Shown here piece by piece: positions 8,798 through 15,345 of a stretch of DNA of 47,229 nt. A model generated the notes under the pieces. It saw only the letters and a program-made list of their open reading frames with translations. It was not told where the DNA came from and ran no database searches. The position numbers and the translations under genes are program-made. How positions within the stretch are numbered: position 1 is the first letter of the stretch; every line of letters begins with the position of its first letter. This DNA is from Vibrio fluminensis (GTDB lineage Bacteria > Pseudomonadota > Gammaproteobacteria > Enterobacterales > Vibrionaceae), in contig NZ_JADILO010000041.1 in assembly GCF_015278125.1 (NCBI RefSeq), positions 1-47,229 of the forward strand, read 5' to 3'.

Positions 8798-8814
8798 TAC
8801 TGTACGGTACAGTA
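8798..8814. promoter_or_regulatory. TetR operator, copy 2 of a shared pair
   Basis: TACTGTACGGTACAGTA is a perfect palindrome apart from its central base, 36 bases upstream of the hlyD start. It matches the operator at 5443-5459 in 16 of 17 positions. Confidence 0.82.
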
Positions 8815-8956
8815 TTAGTAAAGAGCAATTTGATCTTTTTCTCTTCATTGATCCTTAATGTTGGCTAACTCTCTTTATGCAAAAGGATCAATAACCAAAG
8901 GTGTAAATTTAATACTCACATCTAGCTAGAGATAAACTTATCGATCGGGGAGCATA

Positions 8957-8989
8957 ATGAGTCAAACAGCACTATATTTTATCCAGTAA
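8957..8989 (+). CDS. possible 10-codon leader peptide ahead of gadB
   Basis: A 10-codon frame (MSQTALYFIQ) with a strong GGGGAG ribosome site 4 bases before its ATG. It ends 39 bases before gadB. No homology is expected at this length. It could be a translated leader influencing gadB expression, or chance. Confidence 0.3.
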   Translation: MSQTALYFIQ

Positions 8990-9028
8990 AGCTTAACTCC
9001 TAGGCTTTTATACCAGTAAGGATTTGAT

Positions 9029-10423
9029 ATGCCTCTACATAAGAAATCCACCCTTTCAGGGTCAGTTCTAGACGATGTTTATTCAGCAAAAGACCTCTCT
9101 GTCGTTATGCCCAAGTACCGTATTCCTGATAATGAGCAAGCGGCAACGCACGCCTACCAAGTGGTACACGATGAGCTGATGCTTGATGGTAACTCAAGAC
9201 AAAACTTAGCTACATTTTGTCAAACATGGGTTGAAGATGAAGTGCATACGCTGATGAACGAATGCATTGATAAAAACATGATTGATAAGGATGAATATCC
9301 GCAAACTGCTGAGCTTGAATCACGCTGTGTCCATATGCTCGCTGATCTTTGGCATGCCCCTGATGCCGCGAACCCGATGGGTTGCTCTACCACCGGTTCC
9401 AGTGAAGCCGCCATGCTGGGTGGGATGGCACTAAAATGGGCTTGGCGAGAAAAAATGAAAGCGCAAGGCAAACCAACGGATAAACCCAACTTGGTCTGTG
9501 GTCCGGTGCAAGTCTGCTGGCATAAGTTTGCCCGTTATTGGGATATCGAACTAAGAGAAATCCCGATGGAAGGCTCACGCCTTATCATGACGCCTGAAGA
9601 AGTCATCAAGCGCTGTGATGAAAATACCATCGGTGTTGTTCCTACCTTAGGGGTAACATTCACTTGTCAATATGAACCGGTAAAAGCGGTACACGAAGCG
9701 CTCGATCGCCTACAAGAGGAAACAGGTCTCGACATTCCTATTCACGTCGATGGTGCCAGTGGTGGTTTTCTTGCACCATTTTGCCAACCAGAGTTGGAAT
9801 GGGATTTCCGTCTACCACGGGTAAAATCTATCAATGCTTCTGGTCACAAATTTGGTCTCGCCCCGCTCGGTGTGGGCTGGGTGGTATGGCGTGATGCTGA
9901 GGCGCTTCACCCTGATCTGATTTTCAACGTCAATTACTTAGGCGGCAACATGCCAACCTTCGCGCTGAACTTCTCGCGCCCTGGTGGTCAAATCGTCGCG
10001 CAATATTATAACTTCCTTCGTCTTGGACGTGAGGGCTACACCAAAATCCATAATGCCTGCTACGAGACGGCGCAATATCTTGCCAATGAAATTGAGCAAA
10101 TGGGACCATTTGAGATCATCTATGATGGTCGTGGTGGTATTCCCGCCCTTAGCTGGACATTAAAAGCGGGAGAAAATCCGGGCTTTAACCTCTATGACTT
10201 ATCCGACCGTATTCGCTCACGTGGCTGGCAAATTGCCGCTTACGCGATGCCAGCCAATCGGGAAGATCTTGTCATTATGCGGATTCTGGTTCGTCATGGT
10301 TTTAGCCGCGATCTCGGCGATCTGCTGATCCAAGATCTCAAACATTGCGTCGAATTCTTCAAACAACATCCTGTCATCAACGGCAGCGATGCAGATGAAT
10401 CCAGCAATTTCAATCACGGTTAA
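9029..10423 (+). CDS. gadB: glutamate decarboxylase
   Basis: A 464-residue PLP enzyme that converts L-glutamate to GABA and CO2, consuming a proton in the cytoplasm; length agrees with E. coli GadA/B (466). The PLP lysine is K274 in SINASGHKFGLAPLG, and the cofactor aspartate is D241 in IHVDGASGGF. The substrate region holds GCSTTGSSEAAMLGG. An AAGGA ribosome site precedes the ATG. It is followed by an antiporter gene, forming an acid-resistance pair. A hairpin lies between the two genes, and a possible short leader peptide precedes it. Confidence 0.96.
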   Translation: MPLHKKSTLSGSVLDDVYSAKDLSVVMPKYRIPDNEQAATHAYQVVHDELMLDGNSRQNLATFCQTWVEDEVHTLMNECIDKNMIDKDEYPQTAELESRCVHMLADLWHAPDAANPMGCSTTGSSEAAMLGGMALKWAWREKMKAQGKPTDKPNLVCGPVQVCWHKFARYWDIELREIPMEGSRLIMTPEEVIKRCDENTIGVVPTLGVTFTCQYEPVKAVHEALDRLQEETGLDIPIHVDGASGGFLAPFCQPELEWDFRLPRVKSINASGHKFGLAPLGVGWVVWRDAEALHPDLIFNVNYLGGNMPTFALNFSRPGGQIVAQYYNFLRLGREGYTKIHNACYETAQYLANEIEQMGPFEIIYDGRGGIPALSWTLKAGENPGFNLYDLSDRIRSRGWQIAAYAMPANREDLVIMRILVRHGFSRDLGDLLIQDLKHCVEFFKQHPVINGSDADESSNFNHG

Positions 10424-10435
10424 TCTCTAACCAAT

Positions 10436-10465
10436 GGTCAGGCTAGAGTCATGCTCTGCCTGACC
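10436..10465 (+). other. intercistronic hairpin between gadB and the antiporter
   Basis: GGTCAGGC / GCCTGACC, continued by AGAG / CTCT after a one-base bulge, makes a 12-bp stem with a 5-base loop. No T-run follows, so it is more likely an mRNA-stabilising or partial-termination element giving more gadB than antiporter transcript. Confidence 0.6.
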
Positions 10466-10485
10466 GTTCAAAATAAGGTGGGAAT

Positions 10486-12213
10486 ATGGAATTTCTATTT
10501 CATTATTTAGCCGCAAACCCGTTTGTGTTTCTCTTCCTTTCATTAGCGATTGGCTATCCATTGGGTAGTCTCAGTCTAAAAGGGGTCAGCTTAGGCACAA
10601 CAGCCGGTACCTTGGTGGTTGGGGTGTTACTCGCCCTCGCCTCATACTCAATTTATGGTCTCAAAATTGCCGAGCCTGGGCTCGTCTCTGACATCTTCCT
10701 GATGATGTTTATGTATGCGATTGGGATGAAAGTGGGACCGCAGTTCTTCTCGGGGCTTGCTCGAGGCGGGATTGATTTTGTGGTGATTGGTTTAATCGTC
10801 GTATTCAGTAACTTCGCTATCGTGATGCTTGGGGCAAAAATGCTCGGTCTTGAGCCTGGATATGCCGCTGGCATTATCTCAGGAAGTTACACCGTCACAG
10901 CAGTAATGGGCGTAGCCCAATCTGCGATTGATTCTGGTGCGTTTAAAATACCAGCGGGCATGACCGCCGATCATATCAGCGCGAATATCGCCGCTGGCTA
11001 CGCGATTAGCTATGTCCTTTCTACTGTGCTTATCATCCTCTTGATCAAATACTTACCTGCCATGTTTGGCATTGATCCAGTCAAGGCAGGTAAAGATGCA
11101 GAGGCTGAGTTTTCGACCGGTGGTGACAACGAAAAGCTACCAAGTACTTTTGGCTTCTCCGATTCAGGCATACTGCCAATCGATGTTCGCGCCTATCAAG
11201 TTACTCATGAAGAATTGGTAGGGCAAACCGTCAATGATCTCTTCCAACAATTCCCAGATGCAGCCATCCTCAAAGTCGTACGCGGCGAGCAAGTCATTGA
11301 TGCCGCCGATAATCCGACTCTAAAAATGGGTGACATCATCGGCATTCGGGGTGAATATCGAGTACTTATCGCGGAAGGTGAAACGGATATCGGTAACGAA
11401 GTTGATGAGCCACGCGCACGTAATGTCGATATCGAAGTGGCTGACATTCACCTTGGTAAATCCATCCATGCGGGCAAAGCGTTGTCAGAGCTTCATGCTG
11501 ATGTGGGTTTTGGTGTCTACTTCAAAGCACTATTCAGACAAGGGCATCAACTGCCATTATTACCACAAACCCAAGTAGAAGTTGGCGATGTTATCCGAGT
11601 TGCAGGTTCCAAATGGTGTGTCGACCAAACCGCCAAAAAACTCAATGGTGTGGCGATTGTGGAAAGTACGGTCACCGAGACGTTCTACCTCGCACTGGCA
11701 CTATTGATTGGCTATGTCTGTGGTCACTTCAGTGTCAGCATTATGGGTATCCCTTTTGCACTCGGCACTTCAGCTGGCTGTATGCTAACAGGGATCATCT
11801 TCTCCTTCCTTCGTACGCGTAACCCTACCTTTGGTGGACCAATGAGCGAAGGGGCAAGAAGCTTTCTGCAAGATATCGGTTTGAACCTGTTTGTTGCGGT
11901 GCTCGCAGCGAATGTCGGTCCGAAAATTTTGGAGTCATTTCAAGGCACCATTGTTATCAAAATCGCGCTATTGGGCGTTACGGCAGCGTTAGTACCTCCA
12001 CTGCTTGCTTGGCTCTACGGTTTGTACATTAGAAAGATGAACCCAGCGATTCTTGCCGGCGCCTGTGCCGGGGGTCGAAACAGCACACCAGCGATGAAGG
12101 GAGCGCAAGACGCAACCCAAAGCGATATGCCAGCTATCGGCTATCCCGTACCATACGCCTTAACCTCAGTGATCGTGCTGATTCTGGGTTATATCGCGAT
12201 GGTTATCGGCTAG
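10486..12213 (+). CDS. AspT-type aspartate-alanine/amino-acid antiporter
   Basis: A 575-residue membrane protein of the AAE (aspartate:alanine exchanger) family. It has two blocks of hydrophobic helices (about residues 1-180 and 390-575) separated by a soluble region (about 210-385) with two RCK/TrkA-C-like domains (DVRAYQVTHEELVGQTVNDL, NVDIEVADIHLGKS). The motifs GIISGSYTVTAVMG and GACAGGRNSTPAMKG are the paired family repeats. AAE proteins exchange an amino acid for its decarboxylation product. Next to gadB the likely pair is glutamate in and GABA out, replacing the GadC used by E. coli; that substrate is inferred from context only. Confidence 0.85.
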   Translation: MEFLFHYLAANPFVFLFLSLAIGYPLGSLSLKGVSLGTTAGTLVVGVLLALASYSIYGLKIAEPGLVSDIFLMMFMYAIGMKVGPQFFSGLARGGIDFVVIGLIVVFSNFAIVMLGAKMLGLEPGYAAGIISGSYTVTAVMGVAQSAIDSGAFKIPAGMTADHISANIAAGYAISYVLSTVLIILLIKYLPAMFGIDPVKAGKDAEAEFSTGGDNEKLPSTFGFSDSGILPIDVRAYQVTHEELVGQTVNDLFQQFPDAAILKVVRGEQVIDAADNPTLKMGDIIGIRGEYRVLIAEGETDIGNEVDEPRARNVDIEVADIHLGKSIHAGKALSELHADVGFGVYFKALFRQGHQLPLLPQTQVEVGDVIRVAGSKWCVDQTAKKLNGVAIVESTVTETFYLALALLIGYVCGHFSVSIMGIPFALGTSAGCMLTGIIFSFLRTRNPTFGGPMSEGARSFLQDIGLNLFVAVLAANVGPKILESFQGTIVIKIALLGVTAALVPPLLAWLYGLYIRKMNPAILAGACAGGRNSTPAMKGAQDATQSDMPAIGYPVPYALTSVIVLILGYIAMVIG

Positions 12214-12216
12214 TTG

Positions 12217-12258
12217 TAATAGGTTTGTGGTAATAGGTTTGTGGTAATAGGTTTGTGG
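12217..12258. repeat. three tandem copies of a 14-bp unit
   Basis: TAATAGGTTTGTGG repeats three times exactly, starting three bases after the antiporter stop codon. Each copy brings additional TAA/TAG triplets. Copy number is likely variable between strains. Confidence 0.9.
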
Positions 12259-12295
12259 TTATAAACCAATAGCGCTCGCTTTAGATCGAGAAACG

Positions 12296-12346
12296 AAAAA
12301 GGCTCGGTATTCGACAATAAATCGGATAACGAGCCTTTTCTTTTTC
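12296..12346. terminator. bidirectional terminator
   Basis: AAAAGGCTCG pairs with CGAGCCTTTT around an about 23-base loop and is followed by CTTTTTC. It lies between the convergent antiporter and nucleosidase genes. Confidence 0.7.
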
Positions 12347-12359
12347 AGTGCGGAACGGA

Positions 12360-13109
12360 TTATTTCATCATCTCAAGAATGATCGCGACTGAGTTGTCTG
12401 CTGTCGCTTTTTTCATTTCTTCATAAGTCAAAGCAGCAGAGCCGTCAGCTTTATCAGAAATAGTGCGGATCACGACGTAAGGAATATCAAATTGATCCGC
12501 GACTTGTGCCAGTGCTGCCCCTTCCATCTCAACCGCTTTGGCATTGAATTCTTTGTACAGGTAAGCCACTTTTGCTTTGTCTGCAATAAACTGGTCACCA
12601 GAAACAATCGTACCTGTGGTGACGAGATCTTTACCCAGCACAGTTTGCGCTGATTTAAGCGCATGCTTTACCAATGCATCAGACGGTAAGAATTCACGAC
12701 TATCAAAGCCATCCAATAAGCCCATTGGCGCGCCAAACACAGTCAGGTCAACATCATGCTGCACGAGTGCTGTCGAAATCACCACATCCATTGGATCGAG
12801 CTCTGGCGCACTCGCCCCCGCGATACCAGTGAAAACAATTGAATCCACACCAAACTCTGTGGCTAATAAGGTGGTCGTTAGCGCGGCATTCACCTTACCG
12901 ACACCTGATTTAGTCACAACGACTGGTTTTCCGTTGAGTTGACCGATATGGAACAAGTGTTTACCAATCGTCTTCTGTTCAACGTTGGTGAGTTTAGGCA
13001 GTAGACCTTCAATTTCCACATCCATCGCGCCAACAATAGCGGTACGCTCTGAAGCAGCTGTCACGTTAAAAGAAAGAAGGGTCAGAAAAAGGGCAAAAAA
13101 GCGAAACAT
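12360..13109 (-). CDS. exported MTA/SAH nucleosidase-like protein (Pfs family)
   Basis: A 249-residue member of the Pfs/MtnN nucleoside phosphorylase-like family, which cleaves adenine from methylthioadenosine and S-adenosylhomocysteine. Family residues are present: the IVGAMDVEIEGL start of the fold, SGVGKVNAA, VEMEGAALAQVA (purine/ribose glutamate) and RTISDKADG (catalytic aspartate). Unlike the cytoplasmic enzyme, it begins with a clear signal peptide, MFRFFALFLTLLSFNVTAAS, so it should act in the periplasm. A strong GAGGAG ribosome site precedes the ATG, and a PurR-like palindrome lies upstream. It is probably a purine-salvage paralog; the physiological substrate is not proven. Confidence 0.88.
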   Translation of the reverse strand: MFRFFALFLTLLSFNVTAASERTAIVGAMDVEIEGLLPKLTNVEQKTIGKHLFHIGQLNGKPVVVTKSGVGKVNAALTTTLLATEFGVDSIVFTGIAGASAPELDPMDVVISTALVQHDVDLTVFGAPMGLLDGFDSREFLPSDALVKHALKSAQTVLGKDLVTTGTIVSGDQFIADKAKVAYLYKEFNAKAVEMEGAALAQVADQFDIPYVVIRTISDKADGSAALTYEEMKKATADNSVAIILEMMK

Positions 13110-13158
13110 AAAGTAATCTCCTCGATAGGGCGCGAATCATACTTTACAAATCGCTCAA

Positions 13159-13186
13159 TAACAAACGATTGCGCAATCGTTTGCTT
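13159..13186. promoter_or_regulatory. perfect 22-bp palindrome, PurR-like
   Basis: Positions 13162-13183 are a perfect inverted repeat, CAAACGATTGC followed by its complement. Each half with its flank resembles the PurR box ACGCAAACGTTTGCGT (12 of 16 for the left copy), so two overlapping PurR-like boxes face each other upstream of the nucleosidase. A purine-linked repressor is an attractive but unproven ligand. Confidence 0.6.
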
Positions 13187-13344
13187 TAAAATAATCACCC
13201 AGTGAGAATTGGTGAATATCGCAGCAAAAATCGCTCATCTCTCACCCTGGTACATTCTCTCGTTACTTTCAAATCCCAGCCAAGAATCTACGCTTTAAAG
13301 AAAGTCATCGTTCAGGTGACTTCGATAACTAAGGAAGTAGAGTG

Positions 13345-13413
13345 ATGAGCAAACCCGTGATCGCAGATAACAAGCCTATCAAGGTTGAATTAACCTATGC
13401 TCTTCCCTTTTGA
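13345..13413 (+). pseudogene. truncated CDGSH iron-sulfur domain gene, 5-prime remnant
   Basis: With an AAGGA ribosome site, this frame reads MSKPVIADNKPIKVEL and then diverges to six unrelated residues and a stop. The first 16 residues match the usual start of small CDGSH-type Fe-S proteins (MAKPVIAxxxPxxVEL). The metal-binding part (CxCxxxxxxPxCDGSH) is missing and is not found elsewhere in the window. The break falls where the inverted-repeat mosaic begins (about 13390-13400), which suggests that arrival of that element destroyed the gene. Confidence 0.65.
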
Positions 13414-13607
13414 TTAATCACACGAATGGTCATTGGGTTGTTTGTACCGCTTAAAACGATGACGGCTAATTTTGATTCTACAGAAAGCGGTCCAATTACT
13501 CTTTGTCTTGCCAAAGAGTAATCAGAAAGTCGCTTTTGTATCTTTGCCGCTGTCCGGTCGGTTTTAGGCGTTCCCGACGCCGAAAACCTAAAAATACTGT
13601 CCTGCAT
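13395..13607 (-). CDS. small ORF over the left repeat arm
   Basis: A 70-residue frame starting MQDSIFRFSASGTPKTDRT, reading outward from the left repeat arm. The first 41 residues are nearly the same as those of the ORF in the right arm; the tails differ. It may simply be an open frame across a dispersed repeat; protein status is doubtful. Confidence 0.25.
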   Translation of the reverse strand: MQDSIFRFSASGTPKTDRTAAKIQKRLSDYSLARQRVIGPLSVESKLAVIVLSGTNNPMTIRVINQKGRA

Positions 13608-13611
13608 TTTT
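13486..13611. repeat. left arm of a 126-bp inverted repeat
   Basis: This 126-base stretch matches the reverse complement of 15020-15145 at 115 of 126 positions without gaps. It contains two stem-loops: 13495-13522 (11-bp stem, ATTACTCTTTG) and 13560-13588 (GGTTTT plus GGCGT stem, one mismatch). Together the arms bracket the gene at 13806-14885. The paired-hairpin design resembles REP/BIME or MITE units. Confidence 0.9.
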
Positions 13612-13805
13612 ACCTATGATTGTGGTTATGTGGACTAAAGCGTTTTTGGACATAAATGTGTCAGTGATTTTACTAAATTAGTAGAATATGGATAGCTTCA
13701 AGTATAGAAAATTTGAAAGATTCAACCGCTATAATTGGCGATGCGCTTTTACATAGTCCCTTTATCATGAACAGTGCTTTAAACGAGGATGGAGATTAAA
13801 TCGTT

Positions 13806-14885
13806 ATGTTGGTCACTAAAGTAATTAGGCTGTTTGATCGAGTTCAATTCCCACTTCACCATGCCTGGTTGAAGCTTTTATCTGAAGCTATAGATGGCAG
13901 TGTGATCAATAAACCATTACTCGAAGAAGCCAATTGTATAGCGAGTGCAATGGGTTTCGAGTATGTAGCTGTCTTGAATTCATTGCTTGAAGATACCCCT
14001 GATGTGTTTAGTGAGTTCTTGAGCCTGAAGGTTTGTGTGAAAAAACGTAAGGCTGTTGAAGGTGCTGAGTTTTCAACGAACGTGGTTCTTATCGAATCAA
14101 AACTTGCTAAATATAACACGACAAAAACTCTTCAAGAGCAAAGAATCGAGCAACAAAAAGTAAAGGAACAAAAACTAGCACAACGACAAATAGCGTCTGA
14201 CAAGATGTTTGCAGATCTTAGAGCTCAGTATGATAAGCAATTCACCGACTTCCCCTCGCTCAATATTAATTCGATTCGTAGGCACTCTAAAGCAGCTTAT
14301 ATTCTCACGAATCTCAACAAAGGTATGATCACTGATGCTGACTACTTGTGGCTTAAGCAGAAGGGCTTTGAGAATGATCAGGTGAATAGCATGTATTACC
14401 TTCGTCGCGCAGAAAACTCCAAGCGAATTTGGAATACGACCAATAAGCCATGGAACTTGGTTAATGCCCTTGCTGATTATCGTAAAGCAGATAAGGCAAA
14501 AACAGCCCTAACCTTGGTGAATAAGCACTTTCCATTCAAGTTTGCGAATGGAAATAAGAAGCTGAAATCTGCTTTGCTTACTACGGCTGGCGGTGTTAAA
14601 CGTGATTTAAACATGCTAGAACAAGCCATAGAATATGGCATTCAGGCTCATGAATTGACTCTAAAGGACTACCGCCCATGCACTTTGATTGGTGCGTGCA
14701 AAATGTTGAGTGGTGATATATCCCAAGGTCATGAGTGGTATCAAAAAGCGATTAACCGTGGTTTTGAATCTGATTCTTATGAGCAAGAAATACGCTCTAT
14801 ATATATGCGAGCTAAAGCTAATGACAGAGCAGAAATCAAGAAATTACTCATAAATGATGGATGGTGCTACAAGTGGCTCAAATAG
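13806..14885 (+). CDS. unrecognised cargo protein with coiled coil and TPR-like C-terminus
   Basis: A 359-residue protein I do not recognise. Residues 1-95 have no clear motif. Residues about 105-140 are charged and helical (EQRIEQQKVKEQKLAQRQ), a likely coiled coil. The C-terminal half (about 225-340) shows tandem helix-pair patterns (LEQAIEYGIQAHELTLKDYR, then GDISQGHEWYQKAINRGFE) like TPR repeats. No signal peptide or membrane helix is visible. Base use differs from its neighbours: it is AT-rich, with at least eight ATA isoleucine codons. It is alone between the two 126-bp inverted repeats, so it looks like horizontally acquired cargo. A GGAG lies 12 bases before the ATG. A role in protein-protein interaction or defence is possible but not shown. 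Confidence 0.75.
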   Translation: MLVTKVIRLFDRVQFPLHHAWLKLLSEAIDGSVINKPLLEEANCIASAMGFEYVAVLNSLLEDTPDVFSEFLSLKVCVKKRKAVEGAEFSTNVVLIESKLAKYNTTKTLQEQRIEQQKVKEQKLAQRQIASDKMFADLRAQYDKQFTDFPSLNINSIRRHSKAAYILTNLNKGMITDADYLWLKQKGFENDQVNSMYYLRRAENSKRIWNTTNKPWNLVNALADYRKADKAKTALTLVNKHFPFKFANGNKKLKSALLTTAGGVKRDLNMLEQAIEYGIQAHELTLKDYRPCTLIGACKMLSGDISQGHEWYQKAINRGFESDSYEQEIRSIYMRAKANDRAEIKKLLINDGWCYKWLK

Positions 14886-14888
14886 CAA

Positions 14889-14916
14889 TTAGTATATATT
14901 AAGTTAGATATACTAA
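14889..14916. terminator. AT-rich hairpin after the cargo gene
   Basis: TTAGTATAT / ATATACTAA is a 9-bp stem with a 10-base loop, starting 4 bases after the cargo stop codon. It is AT-rich and has no T-run, so it is only a possible terminator. Confidence 0.4.
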
Positions 14917-15019
14917 TAAGACATCCAATAGCTCATAGCTCACTTTGGGGCAGAACTGCGTTTAAACCTCCTGTCTTTAGGAAGCTATCAATGAACCCAA
15001 GAGAAATGTCACTTTAGGC

Positions 15020-15145
15020 AAAAATGCAGGACAGCATTTTTAGGTTTTCGGCGTCGGGAACGCCTAAAACCGGCCGGACCACATCAAAGACACTAAAGCG
15101 CCTTTCTGGTTACTCTTTGGCAAGACAAAGAGTAACTGGACCGCT
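15020..15145. repeat. right arm of the 126-bp inverted repeat
   Basis: Inverted copy of 13486-13611 with 11 mismatches and no gaps; similarity continues a few bases inward (TAGG). It carries the same two hairpins: 15043-15071 and 15109-15136, the latter GTTACTCTTTG / CAAAGAGTAAC with a GCAAGA loop. Confidence 0.9.
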
Positions 15146-15173
15146 TATGAGTAAGCCAATGGGATGCGCATGA
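15024..15173 (+). CDS. small ORF over the right repeat arm
   Basis: A 49-residue frame starting MQDSIFRFSASGTPKTGRT and containing GYSLARQRVTGPL, parallel to the left-arm ORF and also pointing outward. Six of the seven residue differences from the left ORF over the first 41 positions are non-synonymous single-base changes, so there is little sign of protein-level constraint. Probably a frame across a repeat. Confidence 0.25.
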   Translation: MQDSIFRFSASGTPKTGRTTSKTLKRLSGYSLARQRVTGPLMSKPMGCA

Positions 15174-15181
15174 GTAATAAG

Positions 15182-15290
15182 CGGGACATACTCCATCGCG
15201 ATTAATCGGGACATACAGCAATGCTTAACTTAGCCAAGAGTATGTTAAAGCTAAAAGCGAGATCCCCGCTTTCGCGAGGATGACAATGTT
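15182..15290. repeat. IS-end-like direct repeats and a small palindromic repeat
   Basis: CGGGACATAC occurs twice, at 15182-15191 and 15207-15216, separated by 15 bases. Multiple short repeats of this kind resemble the ends of IS21-family elements, so this may be an IS scar. Further right (15258-15287) is GATCCCCGC / GCGAGGATGAC, a small dispersed palindrome common in proteobacteria. No transposase gene is present. Together with the repeat arms this marks an insertion hot spot. Confidence 0.4.
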
Positions 15291-15321
15291 TTAGTTCAGC
15301 AGACACTAAAAAACAAACTCC

Positions 15322-15345
15322 AACTTAACTTAACTTAACTTAACT
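15322..15345. repeat. AACTT tandem repeat at a stop codon
   Basis: Four full copies of AACTT plus a partial fifth. The repeat covers the stop codon and last codon of the activating-enzyme gene that ends at 15340. Confidence 0.85.
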
